DNA from: Daejeonella sp. JGW-45
GTDB taxonomy: Bacteria > Bacteroidota > Bacteroidia > Sphingobacteriales > Sphingobacteriaceae
DNA length: 64,000 bases
Direction of reading: 5' to 3'
Assembly: GCF_029360805.1 (NCBI RefSeq)
Contig: NZ_JARKNC010000001.1
Location: 248,001 to 312,000, forward strand
Numbering within the stretch: position 1 is the first letter of the stretch; every line of letters starts with the position of its first letter. A program made the translations under genes and the position numbers. Positions 15,640 through 24,454 of the stretch are shown here, piece after piece. A model generated the notes under the pieces. That model was not told the origin of the DNA and ran no database searches. It saw nothing but the letters and a program-made list of their open reading frames with translations.

Positions 15640-15696
15640 AGCTGGTTCAGAGCATCCCGATGCAATCAGTCACTGGTTCGAACCTGGTATCTCCCA
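15640..15696 (+). pseudogene. degenerate tRNA-Val-like fragment
   Basis: AGCTGGTTCAGAGCA (15640-15654) equals the D-arm of tRNA-Val, and 15671-15696 equals its T-arm and acceptor 3' strand apart from CCAG changed to CTGG. The anticodon arm is replaced by an unrelated 16-nt sequence with no stem, and the acceptor 5' strand is absent. It starts 7 nt after attR, so it is either an old attachment scar or a damaged second tRNA. Confidence 0.6.
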
Positions 15697-15909
15697 CCCC
15701 GCGATCGCCGAAGCTTTAACGCAGGAGGTCGTCGGCCGCCTATACTAAACCTGTAAGACTCCAATTTTGCTGATTGCATACCAAAGCTTCACCGTTTTAC
15801 CAGCTGATCACGTCCCGGGGGATAACAAGGTTGGTTAATTTAGATTTACCGGTGTCCCGGGTGCCAGGAAAGCAGCACAATGGGCAGGTCCTAAAAAGAC
15901 AACAACCGC
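15697..15909. other. noncoding spacer, return to chromosomal composition
   Basis: GC content rises sharply from here. The first part (about 15697-15745) directly abuts the tRNA-like fragment. No ORF, tRNA or terminator is supported. Confidence 0.4.
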
Positions 15910-17100
15910 CTAATCTTTAAATGTCCTCACAGGAATAACACGATTCATACCAGATTTTACCTGCTCAGGCTGATTTTTTGGCGGGGTTTCAAAATCCTGG
16001 TGTAATGCAATTGTGCTGCTTAATTCAGTAGAGCTCCAGCAATTCGATACAGAGGACCGGAAAATGTCCCAGCTAATATTGAGTGCGCTGAGTTCCTTCC
16101 TAAGCACTTCCAGTTCCTGTTTGGATGGCAGGTACCAGTCTGAAAATCCCCCGCCGCGGTAATCGCGGCAAGCCTTTGCAGCATAAAGTTTACCGGTTCC
16201 ATAAGCAGCTATGATCTTGTCAGTGTTCGATGCTCCATCAGTCTGGCTGCCTGCACCCGTAGGTACGCCGGTCATATTTTCCGGAGCCCAGGGCAGAGGA
16301 TTATCAAGCGCATACCGGCTCAGCACCGTTCCGGCAGTTTTTGCATCATTAAGTGTGAGGATGATCCCGCCTGCATGCAGATAGCCGATCTTCATGGGTG
16401 TTTCGAAAGTCACTTCATTACTATATACCGTATCCGTTTTATTTATGGCAAAGGCCCTTGCGTAGTATTTGGTTTTAACTGGCAGAAGGGAAGTGTGCAT
16501 GATCAGTGGGTTCTCCATTCTGGTTGTTATTCTGACACTGTCAGACATCGTTGGGTTAGGCTTCGTGCTCCAGCATATACCGGCCGTAGAAAGGGTTGAC
16601 AGCCCGGGCCCCGACATGGTAGTCCGGATACCCTGTAATAGTCCAATAGTAGTTTTTGCTTCGCCCCACCAGGTAGCTTTCAGGAGTAACAGATCATTTC
16701 CGGCCTTATAACTTACTTCATTTCCATAAGCGGTTCCTTTACTGTTTGTTGCATACGCCCGGAAGTAATACGTTGTGTTCGGCAAAAGTCCCGAAGGTGA
16801 TGCCAGGAAATCATCAGACATTGTCTTGCCTAAAGCTTTCTGGCCCGACACGGCAGGCGCCGGACTAGTCGACCAGCAAATGTCGCGTTCAGTAATGGTC
16901 AGGTCTCCGCTGTTTGTTATTACACCTCCGCTTTCTACAAAACCGTTAGCATTTATCGTCACAGGTTTGGTCGTCAGCACAGGCAGAGCTCCCGGCGGCC
17001 CGGAAGGGTCTGCTGGTTTACCTTTTCTGCAGGAAGTTAATACGGTAAACAAAAAGAGCAGCATTAACCCGCCAAGGCGAAGTTGTTTGATTCTGGTCAT
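15910..17100 (-). CDS. lipoprotein with Fn3-like repeats and DUF1566-type C-terminus
   Basis: 396 residues. The signal peptide ends in a lipobox (FTVLTSC, Cys24), so it is a surface or periplasmic lipoprotein. Two Fn3-like repeats follow, each with the hallmark ICWSTxPxP and NTTYYFRAYATNSKGTAYGNEV or KTKYYARAFAINKTDTVYSNEV. The C-terminal 150 residues resemble the DUF1566/FGE-like fold: GGGFSDWYLPSKQELEVLRKE, CWSSTE, and a terminal VIPVRTF. In Bacteroidota these often serve as adhesin-like or surface display proteins. No neighbour suggests a specific role. Confidence 0.75.
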   Translation of the reverse strand: MTRIKQLRLGGLMLLFLFTVLTSCRKGKPADPSGPPGALPVLTTKPVTINANGFVESGGVITNSGDLTITERDICWSTSPAPAVSGQKALGKTMSDDFLASPSGLLPNTTYYFRAYATNSKGTAYGNEVSYKAGNDLLLLKATWWGEAKTTIGLLQGIRTTMSGPGLSTLSTAGICWSTKPNPTMSDSVRITTRMENPLIMHTSLLPVKTKYYARAFAINKTDTVYSNEVTFETPMKIGYLHAGGIILTLNDAKTAGTVLSRYALDNPLPWAPENMTGVPTGAGSQTDGASNTDKIIAAYGTGKLYAAKACRDYRGGGFSDWYLPSKQELEVLRKELSALNISWDIFRSSVSNCWSSTELSSTIALHQDFETPPKNQPEQVKSGMNRVIPVRTFKD

Positions 17101-17188
17101 CGTTTAGTTTTTCAAGGGCTATTAAAAATACGAAAAAGATAGTTCGGCTATTCGACTTTTAACAACATAGTTGGAGTGACATCACTTC

Positions 17189-17269
17189 GATTCCAGCCTT
17201 CGCTGGAATCCCCTATATATCCCCCCACAGCGTTGTCATCCGATAGCTATCGGATCCAGCCAATGCTGG
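17189..17269. repeat. cluster of short palindromes
   Basis: GATTCCAGC (17189-17197) pairs with GCTGGAATC (17202-17210). ATCCGATAGCTATCGGAT (17238-17255) is a perfect 18-bp palindrome, and CCAGC/GCTGG (17256-17269) is a third hairpin. The CCGATAGC half-site recurs at 53033-53048, suggesting dispersed REP-like elements. Confidence 0.55.
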
Positions 17270-17385
17270 AACCTCCCAATCCTTAACTTCTCCATCCAAA
17301 ATCCCTTACACATCACCTTAACATTCAACCAATTATTGTAAATTACATTTATTCACAACCATCCCACGACTAATCAAAACGCAGT

Positions 17386-18240
17386 ATGAGCAATATCCTC
17401 TGTTTCCTGATCCTGGCTTTTTTTAGCGGGATTCTAAGTCCTGAGAAAGAAAGGAAGGTTTTTGATGTGCATATTCATGGCAGTAAAAACGTAACTGCTC
17501 AGCTCAGCGAGCTGGAAGGGGCGGGTGTTTACAAAGCAGCCCTAAGCACTTCCTGGGATCTTCAGAATACTTTTCGTGGAAAGTCAAAGATCAGGATCTT
17601 ATACGGACTCATGCTGCCATGCCCCAACGGCAAGGTTCCCTACAGCTTGCAGCCCTGTTATGAAACCGGTCAGGACTGGCCTTCACCTGCCTGGATAGAG
17701 AGCCGTATAAAGACGGGAGAGATAGACTATTTCGGGGAAGTACTGAGTCAGTACTATGGAATATCGGCTTCCGACAGTCTTTTGTTCCCCTATTACGCTC
17801 TTGCTGAAAAGTATGATCTCCCTGTTGGGATTCACATGGGAGGCGCGGGTCCGGGACATGGCAGTCCTGCTTTCAGGATGGAGCTGGGTAATCCTCAATT
17901 ATTAAAACAGATGTTGGGCCGCTTCCCGGATCTCCGGCTCTGGATCATGCACGGCGGCGACCAGTTTTACCGCGAGGCTATTTCAATCATGCAAACGCAC
18001 AGGAATGTGTATGCTGATCTTTCGGTGATATCAAACCCTGATATTATTCCGGGAGAGAAATTCCGGGTTCTTATGAAGGCCTTTATTGATGCCGGTTTAG
18101 AGGACAAATTGATGTTCGGCTCAGACAATGGAGATATTGCAAAAGTTATCAGCTCAGTTGAGTCGCTCGAACTGCTGTCGGAAGCCCAAAAGAAAAAGAT
18201 CTTCTACGCAAACGCAGAACGCTTTTTTAAGAAACGATAA
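17386..18240 (+). CDS. amidohydrolase-family (TIM-barrel) protein
   Basis: 284 residues. A signal-like hydrophobic start (ILCFLILAFFSGIL) suggests export. The barrel carries FDVHIHG (metal HxH, about 27-33), PVGIHMG (about 146-152), WIMHGG (about 187-192) and FGSDNGD (the late Asp, about 243-249), the metal ligands of the amidohydrolase-2 (PF04909) family. This family includes hydrolases and decarboxylases of small cyclic or lactone substrates; the substrate cannot be told here. It stands alone, convergent with the MFS gene. Confidence 0.75.
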   Translation: MSNILCFLILAFFSGILSPEKERKVFDVHIHGSKNVTAQLSELEGAGVYKAALSTSWDLQNTFRGKSKIRILYGLMLPCPNGKVPYSLQPCYETGQDWPSPAWIESRIKTGEIDYFGEVLSQYYGISASDSLLFPYYALAEKYDLPVGIHMGGAGPGHGSPAFRMELGNPQLLKQMLGRFPDLRLWIMHGGDQFYREAISIMQTHRNVYADLSVISNPDIIPGEKFRVLMKAFIDAGLEDKLMFGSDNGDIAKVISSVESLELLSEAQKKKIFYANAERFFKKR

Positions 18241-18293
18241 GCAGTCCATATTTCCGGCCAGGAATCACTTAATCGAGCAGTAAATGCAGTGGC

Positions 18294-19604
18294 TTACTTG
18301 ATTTGCAGGTCCTTTAATTCCACTGGTTTGGCGTTCCTTGTCAGCAGGTAAATGATTCCCCAGGCGAACAGGTAAGTAAAGGCGCAGATGAAGAACAGCA
18401 GGTTATAACCGGCGGACAGGTTGCCGGCCGATTTATAGCTGTCGAGGATATAGCCTACCAGCAGCGGGAACAACATACCACCTACGGCGCCCCACATCGT
18501 TCCGATACCGGTAACTGAACTGACGACCTGTTTGGGGAAAAGGTCGACGACCAGCGTGAAGATATTTGTACTCCAGGCCTGGTGTACTGCGAGTGTAAAG
18601 CTCAGTATAGCTACGACCATCCAGGCATTGCTTGCATGCTGTACCAGCAGCACGGCCAGTTCCATCACAGCGAAGATCAGCAGGGCAGTTTTTCGTGCCT
18701 TCAGGGTAGGCCAGCCGCGCTTAATGAGCCAGGACGAAAAGTAGCCTCCGCCGATACTTCCTATAACTGACATCAAATAGATGGTCATGAGCTCGGGACT
18801 GAGCTGTTTCATATCCAGGTCGAACTTGAAAGCGAAGTAGGAAGGCAGCCAGAACATAAAGAACCAGTATATCGGGTCGAGCAGGCCCTTACCGGTAATG
18901 AATACCCATGTCTGGGGAAATGTAAACAACCTGATCCAACTGACCTTAACCACTTCTTCCACGGCCAGCGGATCGAGCTTTTGTCCTTCGTGGATCAAAT
19001 TATATTCGGCTTCGGTAAGGCGCTTTTCTTTAGCCGGTACATTGTAGAAGATGATCCAGAATACCAGCCAGGCAAAGCCCATCAAACCGGTAATGATGAA
19101 TACCTCCTGCCAGCCATAGATTCCCAATATCCAGGGAACCATCAGCAGTGCGAGGATGACGCCGGCGCTGGTACCTGAAATAAATAATCCTGTTGCGAGG
19201 CCGCGTTCTTTACGCGGGAACCATTCGGCAATAGCCTTCATCCCGGCAGGAATATTCCCAGCCTCGGTGATGCCAAGTCCTACCCGGGCAAGACCAAAGC
19301 CTAAAGCTGTCCGGGCAGCAGCATGAACCATGCCCATCAGGCTCCAGGTAGAGACTGCTATAGTATAGCCCAGCTTAGATCCTATCCGGTCTATCAGCCA
19401 GCCCCAACTGATCAGACCCAGGGCATAGGCTCCGGTAAAGGCGGTAACCATGTAGGCGAAGTCCGTTTCGGACCAGTTGAACTCTACTTCAAGGATAGGC
19501 TTTAGCAAGCCCAAAACCTGGCGGTCGAGGTAGTTGATGGTTGTAGCTGAAACCAGCAGGGCTAATATCAGCCACCTGTAATTCTTGATTTTTCGATTAA
19601 ACAC
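18294..19604 (-). CDS. MFS transporter of the anion:cation symporter (hexuronate-like) family
   Basis: 436 residues with about 12 membrane helices. The N-terminus INYLDRQVLGLLKPILE is the ACS-family helix-1 signature shared by ExuT, and GWLIDRIGSKLGY is the MFS loop 2-3 motif. The cytoplasmic middle loop is at about 195-225. Likely an H+- or Na+-coupled inner-membrane importer of an organic anion such as a hexuronate; the true substrate is not fixed, because no uronate genes are nearby. Transcribed leftwards, alone. Confidence 0.8.
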   Translation of the reverse strand: MFNRKIKNYRWLILALLVSATTINYLDRQVLGLLKPILEVEFNWSETDFAYMVTAFTGAYALGLISWGWLIDRIGSKLGYTIAVSTWSLMGMVHAAARTALGFGLARVGLGITEAGNIPAGMKAIAEWFPRKERGLATGLFISGTSAGVILALLMVPWILGIYGWQEVFIITGLMGFAWLVFWIIFYNVPAKEKRLTEAEYNLIHEGQKLDPLAVEEVVKVSWIRLFTFPQTWVFITGKGLLDPIYWFFMFWLPSYFAFKFDLDMKQLSPELMTIYLMSVIGSIGGGYFSSWLIKRGWPTLKARKTALLIFAVMELAVLLVQHASNAWMVVAILSFTLAVHQAWSTNIFTLVVDLFPKQVVSSVTGIGTMWGAVGGMLFPLLVGYILDSYKSAGNLSAGYNLLFFICAFTYLFAWGIIYLLTRNAKPVELKDLQIK

Positions 19605-19668
19605 GGTGCTAAGGCCAGGGATAAATTATTATTATGACTACTCCTGCTACCGCCCTCTCAGCCCTCAC

Positions 19669-19902
19669 TCAATTAGCTATGAGCTTCATCCGCTGCTGCA
19701 GCTCATATACTGCCGGGAGCAATTCTTCAAGCGCTTCCAGGAAATCCAGTACTTCTTCCTGCTGGTTCTCGCTCATCGCGGCGAACTTAATGCTTTCGGT
19801 AACCTGGTCGAATACTTCGTTCAGCATTTCGGAACTTTCTGGCAGCGTGTAGGAGTGCAGGAAGTTTCTCAGGTTTACGGGGATTTGTTGTTTAATGATC
19901 AT
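19669..19902 (-). CDS. small helical hypothetical protein
   Basis: 77 residues, acidic and almost wholly helical (SEMLNEVFDQVTESIKF and VLDFLEALEELLPAV), no Cys, no membrane segment. The ATG at 19902 lies just downstream of a fourfold 11-bp repeat. It has a codon pattern like the host genes. Function unknown; size and acidity would fit a small regulator or stress protein. Confidence 0.5.
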   Translation of the reverse strand: MIIKQQIPVNLRNFLHSYTLPESSEMLNEVFDQVTESIKFAAMSENQQEEVLDFLEALEELLPAVYELQQRMKLIAN

Positions 19903-19915
19903 TTTAGTAAGTTTT

Positions 19916-19959
19916 TTGATTATTTCTTGATTATTTCTTGATTATTTCTTGATTATTTC
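19916..19959. repeat. four perfect tandem copies of an 11-bp unit
   Basis: TTGATTATTTC repeated exactly four times, ending 14 nt upstream of the start codon of the leftward 77-residue gene. It occupies that gene's promoter or leader. Copy number changes would alter promoter spacing. Confidence 0.9.
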
Positions 19960-20106
19960 TCAATTATAAATAATCGGCATAAAAAAAAAGAAAGGAATGA
20001 GGGAACGGTAGGTCAGGGCCCGGGAACGGTTGCTTTCGAATGCAATTTGTGTTGTAAATGCAGCAAACTTCCCTAAATTTATCTTATTCAATAAAAAGCT
20101 AATCCT

Positions 20107-20475
20107 ATGAATACCACCGCTAAGCACGATGAGCGTATCGCAAAAATGATATTCGGCTCGGTATATCCCATGTATGTGACCAAAGTGGAGAGTAAGGGCC
20201 GGACGAAAGCAGAACTGGACCAGGTGATCGCGTGGCTTACGGGCTTTGATGAAAAGAAACTAAAGGAACTTATAGATCAGAAAGTGACCTTCGAAGAGTT
20301 CTTTCAGCAGGCTACCTTAAACCCGAACGCGCACCTCATTACGGGTATGATCTGCGGTTACCGGATCGAAGATATCGAAACTCCGCTGACCAAGCAGGCC
20401 CGGTACCTGGACAAACTGGTGGATGAATTGGCGAAGGGGCGGAAAATGGAAAAGATCCTGCGTTCTCAGCCATGA
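20107..20475 (+). CDS. DUF2200 family protein
   Basis: 122 residues matching the DUF2200 pattern: [19 protein letters not shown] at the start, [17 protein letters not shown] in the middle, and [19 protein letters not shown] at 77-95. Cytoplasmic and of unknown biochemical role; often considered YdhG/DUF1801-like in lifestyle genes. Its stop overlaps the start of the next gene by 4 nt (ATGA), so the two are translationally coupled. Confidence 0.85.
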   Translation: MNTTAKHDERIAKMIFGSVYPMYVTKVESKGRTKAELDQVIAWLTGFDEKKLKELIDQKVTFEEFFQQATLNPNAHLITGMICGYRIEDIETPLTKQARYLDKLVDELAKGRKMEKILRSQP

Positions 20476-21341
20476 AACCGGCGATCATCTCTTTTGTGCT
20501 GGCCTTTATGGCTTTTTCATCCTGTAATAATATTGATTCATCCAAAGAAAAATCTCATCAAATGAAAAGCGGCTACTCGGAAGTGAACGGAATAAATATG
20601 TACTATGAGGTCTATGGCCAGGGGAAACCGCTGGTGCTGATCCATGGCGGCGGATCGACGATCCAGACGACCTTCGGGCGGGTGATCCCGCTGTTCTCGA
20701 AGGACCGGCAGCTGATATGCGTAGAGCTGCAGGCGCATGGGCGTACGGGCGACAGGGATGCGGACCTTTCCTTTGAACAGGATGCTGATGACGTTGCCGC
20801 TTTACTGAAGAACCTGAAGATTGACAAGGCCGACATCTTTGGCTTCAGCAATGGCGCTAATACGGCCCTGCAGATGGGGATCAGGCACCCGGAAATGTGC
20901 GGCAGGATTGTAGCCGGTTCCTTTTTACTGAAACGGGACGGGGCTTTCGAGGGCTTCTGGGAGTTTATGAAAAACGGGACCTTTGCGCAGATGCCGCAGC
21001 AGTTCAAGGATGCGTTCATGGAAGTTAACCCGGACAGTGCCAAACTGATGAATATGTACCACCGCGCCGCCAACAGGATGGTCAGCTTCCGGGATTTCCC
21101 GGACGAGCAGATCCGCTCGATCAGGTCGCCGGTGCTGCTTGTCAATGGCGATGCCGACGTGGCCAGCTCGGAGCATGCTGTCGCGATGTCAAAGCTGATC
21201 CCGGGTGCTAAGCTGGCTATTATCCCCGGGGGCCATGGGGCCTATATCGGGGAGATCACTACCCTGAAGCCGGGTTATAAGGACAGCGATTTTATTGTTC
21301 CGCTGATCGAACGGTTCCTAGATGAGGAGCCGGGGCAATAA
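20472..21341 (+). CDS. alpha/beta-hydrolase lipoprotein
   Basis: 289 residues. The signal peptide has a lipobox (MAFSSC, Cys18). The alpha/beta-hydrolase fold shows an oxyanion HGGG (about 58-61), the nucleophile elbow GFSNGA (Ser about 120), the acid in VNGDAD (about 229-234) and the catalytic His in PGGHGAY (about 256-262). An esterase or haloperoxidase-like enzyme acting in the periplasm; substrate unknown. Coupled to the DUF2200 gene by an ATGA overlap and convergent with the PepSY gene 28 nt away. Confidence 0.8.
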   Translation: MKPAIISFVLAFMAFSSCNNIDSSKEKSHQMKSGYSEVNGINMYYEVYGQGKPLVLIHGGGSTIQTTFGRVIPLFSKDRQLICVELQAHGRTGDRDADLSFEQDADDVAALLKNLKIDKADIFGFSNGANTALQMGIRHPEMCGRIVAGSFLLKRDGAFEGFWEFMKNGTFAQMPQQFKDAFMEVNPDSAKLMNMYHRAANRMVSFRDFPDEQIRSIRSPVLLVNGDADVASSEHAVAMSKLIPGAKLAIIPGGHGAYIGEITTLKPGYKDSDFIVPLIERFLDEEPGQ

Positions 21342-21368
21342 GGGATTCAGCTGGCAGAACATGGTTCA

Positions 21369-23006
21369 TCAGGAAGCATCCGCAGCTGGTTTCTTCTTGA
21401 TCTTCAGCAAGGCGACCAGGCTGACCGCAGCTAAGCTCAGGAACAGCAGATCGATGAACAGGATATCGTACGCCTGGCGGTTAAATGTATTCCACACCCA
21501 ATTGTTGCGCATAATACCGTGGAATACCGGTACCAGGAAACAGGTTACTACGGATAAGATCAGAGTTTGCTTATTGGTCAGGGCGATGTCTCTCCGTATC
21601 ACAAAATAGATCCCAAGTATCAGCCAGGAATAAAAGTACCACTGGTATATCTCTGATTGTCCCGGATTTTCCAGGAACAGCAGTATGATCATAGTGAAAG
21701 CGGTAACCGGCAGCATGCTCAGGCAGGCAGCCATGAAGATATTTGCAGTCCAGAAGTTGAATACCCGCTTATGCTTGGGGACGTTGTTCTTATCCCTTGC
21801 TACCAGCCAGATCAGGATTCCCGAGATGATGATCACGCAGCCCATCACTCCGAGTACAAAGAACATAACCCTTAATGGCCGCCCGCCGAAATCACCAAAA
21901 TGCAGGTGGTAGACGAGGGCCTTCACTTTATCGATATAGGTAGAATGTTCTACCGGTGATACTTCATAAAGTACTTTCTGATCACGGACGCGGTAAATGA
22001 TCTTCCCGGAGCCGGCAAAGCTTTGGCTGGCGTCAGGCTTGGACTGGATGATCAGGTGCATGTTATCGTCCTGGTAATTCCTGACAGACACCAGGCTGAT
22101 ATGCCCGCCATCCCATTTCTGTTCTACTTTTGCGAGGTAGGCATTAAGGTCAAAAGGTGTATCCAGGGGCTTATAAGTATATTCGAACCTGGTCGAATCG
22201 CTGTACTCCAGGGCATGATAGAGCTTCTCACTATTGCCTTGATATAAAAACTTCGCGTAAGGGGTCAGCAGGAACGAATTCACGATCAGCACTACCCCCG
22301 TTACAGCGAAAATAAGCTGGAAGGGGAAACCTATGACCCCGAGTGCGGTGTGCAGATCGGTCCACACGGTCTTCCATTTACTCCAGGGCCTGAAGGTAAA
22401 AAAGTTAGATGCGATCTTGTCCCAGTGCAACAGCAAGCCGGTAATCAGGGCGAAAACGAAAATGAATGATACTACCCCAGCCAGCAGGTACCCGAATGGC
22501 GCGCCTAAACGGATCGGGATACTATTCAGCTGCGCCAGGAAATGCAGCCGGTAAAGAAATTCGCCCATATCATACCCGGCCCTGTATTCTGCCTCCTTTT
22601 TATTTATAAAATCGTAGGTAAAGTAAGCCGAATCGTCATCGCCGCCACGGCCCCTGCCTCCGCCGCGCCGCGGTTCAGGTACCTTTTTCTCAGCTTTCTT
22701 TTTCAGCGTACTATCGTGCGATGCCGACATCGATACGTATGCGCCCATCCCATGGCGCCGTATGTTAAAGTCAAAGTCGCGGCCCTTCAGCTCACGGTGC
22801 TGCGCCAATGAATCCAGGACATGGTTAAAATCCTTCCGGAATTTCCCGCGATGCTGCACGTAGGATGTATTTTTCTGCCATGCGGCGATATCGTCCTTGA
22901 AGAACGAAAATGAACCGGCGAAAAAGATCACATACAGGAGTGCGCAGATAATGATCCCGCTGATGGTATGCGTATGAAAGTAAATATTGTATTTTCTGTT
23001 GTCCAT
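21369..23006 (-). CDS. PepSY-associated TM protein (iron-regulated, siderophore reductase type)
   Basis: 545 residues with four or more membrane helices: IIICALLYVIFFAGSFSFF near the start, YLLAGVVSFIFVFALITGLLLHW, and helices around 380-500. The periplasmic regions are PepSY_TM-type, with a His-rich start (YFHTHTISG) and VYHLHFGDFGGRPLRVMFF. Family members act in ferric-siderophore reduction or uptake. Last gene of the leftward TonB-receptor operon, 9 nt after the DUF3649 gene, which supports an iron role. Confidence 0.82.
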   Translation of the reverse strand: MDNRKYNIYFHTHTISGIIICALLYVIFFAGSFSFFKDDIAAWQKNTSYVQHRGKFRKDFNHVLDSLAQHRELKGRDFDFNIRRHGMGAYVSMSASHDSTLKKKAEKKVPEPRRGGGRGRGGDDDSAYFTYDFINKKEAEYRAGYDMGEFLYRLHFLAQLNSIPIRLGAPFGYLLAGVVSFIFVFALITGLLLHWDKIASNFFTFRPWSKWKTVWTDLHTALGVIGFPFQLIFAVTGVVLIVNSFLLTPYAKFLYQGNSEKLYHALEYSDSTRFEYTYKPLDTPFDLNAYLAKVEQKWDGGHISLVSVRNYQDDNMHLIIQSKPDASQSFAGSGKIIYRVRDQKVLYEVSPVEHSTYIDKVKALVYHLHFGDFGGRPLRVMFFVLGVMGCVIIISGILIWLVARDKNNVPKHKRVFNFWTANIFMAACLSMLPVTAFTMIILLFLENPGQSEIYQWYFYSWLILGIYFVIRRDIALTNKQTLILSVVTCFLVPVFHGIMRNNWVWNTFNRQAYDILFIDLLFLSLAAVSLVALLKIKKKPAADAS

Positions 23007-23015
23007 GATTTTAAG

Positions 23016-23294
23016 CTAGCCGAGCAGGAAGGGGATTGAAAATATAACGGTGAGAAGCAGGTAAACGGCCCATACCTTCCACACGTTCTTTGCGAGGAAT
23101 GCGAAAAGGAGCAGTACCGCCCAGAGCAGGTAACCGGTGAAAAAGGAAGTGGCGATTACGTTTTCCTGCGGGAATACTTTTGTCAGCAGCATATGGAAAC
23201 TGAACATAACGGTGTAGCCGCCCGCTACACCCGCCAGTATCTTTGAAAGCCTCAGCCATGGCGATTTAGTCAGGTATTTTTTATTAGCAGGCAT
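23016..23294 (-). CDS. DUF3649-like small membrane protein
   Basis: 92 residues with three membrane helices. LAGVAGGYTVMFSFHMLL followed by TGYLLWAVLLLFAFLAKNVWKVW fits the DUF3649 pattern (GGY in helix 1, FA-rich helix 3). DUF3649 and DUF3325 genes regularly flank PepSY genes in iron uptake operons of proteobacteria; here they sit 6 nt and 9 nt from their neighbours in the same order. Probable inner-membrane accessory of siderophore uptake. Confidence 0.65.
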   Translation of the reverse strand: MPANKKYLTKSPWLRLSKILAGVAGGYTVMFSFHMLLTKVFPQENVIATSFFTGYLLWAVLLLFAFLAKNVWKVWAVYLLLTVIFSIPFLLG

Positions 23295-23300
23295 ATTCCT

Positions 23301-23630
23301 TTAAATAAAAAGTTCAAGGATAAGAAAGAGGCCGTAGAACAGGAGTACTGTTTTTTGGCTGATATAGCGAAATGGATGCAGGGTAACCACAAGTGACCCT
23401 ACACCCATCAGACCGGCGATGCCGGCACAGGTACCGCTCATCCAGCCCCATTTGACCACGAATAAAAGGGTGGAAAGCAAGATGAGGAGGCTTCCTATAG
23501 TACGCGATCTTTGCGGATTACCGAGAATGCTGCGCAGGAACAGGGCAGGATCCGTGGACTTAACCTGCTTGGAGGTAATGTGCCAGAGCTGAAAACCGAT
23601 CAGCTGCATGAAGAACAAAGTTGTGATCAT
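23301..23630 (-). CDS. DUF3325-like small membrane protein
   Basis: 109 residues from the ATG at 23630, chosen because longer reading (to 23717) would overlap the upstream DUF4198 gene by 64 nt. Helix 1 is MITTLFFMQLIGFQLWHI. The pattern KWGWMSGTCAGIAGLMGVGSLVVTLHPFRYI matches DUF3325 (GW, G, then a terminal Pro). About three helices, inner membrane. Operon partner of DUF3649 and PepSY. Confidence 0.65.
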   Translation of the reverse strand: MITTLFFMQLIGFQLWHITSKQVKSTDPALFLRSILGNPQRSRTIGSLLILLSTLLFVVKWGWMSGTCAGIAGLMGVGSLVVTLHPFRYISQKTVLLFYGLFLILELFI

Positions 23631-23653
23631 ATCGTATTCCCGGGCTAATTGGA

Positions 23654-24364
23654 TCAGTTGACCAGGATGCGCGCTGTAGTGCCTTTCCAGGTATGGGTGT
23701 ATGGCTTCGCGTTCCATTCGCCGGCCTCTTTCTTATAGTCCGAGGTTTCGATCACATAACTTCCTTTGAGTTTCGGGGTAAATGACACCTGTCCGTTTTC
23801 ATCGGTTTTTACAGTTTTGACCCAGCCTTCCGGCGACATGATCAATACTTCGCCGCCTGCAAAAGCCTGCCCGCCTTTCCAGGCCTGCACCCGGATCAGT
23901 TCGTTTGTTTTGTAAGCGTTTGGCTGCACCAGTACTGAAAGCGGCTGCTCAGGAACCGTGAGTGCTGCAGGCGCCTTTCCGGTTAACACCGGTACAACCG
24001 ATGAGAATTCGTATTTGGTAGTCCCGCCCAGGTCCTTTGTGGTGTGTACCGAGGAAACATAATAGATACCGTCTTCATCAGGAATGAAGGATGAACTGAG
24101 ATGGGTGGAAAGGTCCTTCAGCTCCAGCTTTGTCTTTTTCTGACTTGGGCTGAGCACCCAGACTTCGAGGTTCTTCAGGTCTGAATACCACCTGGCTGTA
24201 GAATCACTGACTCCTGAAGGATACTCCCCATAGAATATGTTGACCTCGTGAGCCTTATGTTTTGTTGCTCTTGAATTGCTTTCGATCCAGAGTGCGTGGG
24301 CTTCAGCTGTTTGTGCCGTGCCGAAACCTGCTATAACGGCGATTATTAGAAATAACTTTTTCAT
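23654..24364 (-). CDS. DUF4198 periplasmic protein
   Basis: 236 residues. The signal peptide ends near AEA (about 22), and the mature protein starts HALWIES, the typical DUF4198 N-terminus with a potential metal-binding His. The core has YVSSVHTTKDLGG and a carboxypeptidase-regulatory-like beta sandwich (GGEVLIMSPEGWVKTV to DENGQVSF). DUF4198 proteins accompany metal transporters (NikM-type) and TonB receptors. Here it lies between the DUF4374 lipoprotein and the DUF3325 gene, so it is a periplasmic component of the metal uptake operon. Confidence 0.8.
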   Translation of the reverse strand: MKKLFLIIAVIAGFGTAQTAEAHALWIESNSRATKHKAHEVNIFYGEYPSGVSDSTARWYSDLKNLEVWVLSPSQKKTKLELKDLSTHLSSSFIPDEDGIYYVSSVHTTKDLGGTTKYEFSSVVPVLTGKAPAALTVPEQPLSVLVQPNAYKTNELIRVQAWKGGQAFAGGEVLIMSPEGWVKTVKTDENGQVSFTPKLKGSYVIETSDYKKEAGEWNAKPYTHTWKGTTARILVN

Positions 24365-24454
24365 TTTTTAAATTCTTGTTAACATTCATTGATTTAAAAT
24401 CGGGGCCAGGCTGCGGTGCCCGGCCCCTGATTTTCATTTTTCTTTAAATACTGA

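Noticed and set aside
15506-15748. 80-residue ORF across attR and the tRNA-like fragment
   Set aside because: It translates tRNA and terminator sequence; the codons are explained by the attachment core, not by a protein gene.
17386-19604. uronate catabolism cluster
   Set aside because: The MFS carrier is hexuronate-like, but the neighbouring amidohydrolase is not a uronate isomerase and no other uronate genes are present.
19916-19959. CRISPR-like array
   Set aside because: The 11-bp units are contiguous without spacers, so it is a simple tandem repeat.
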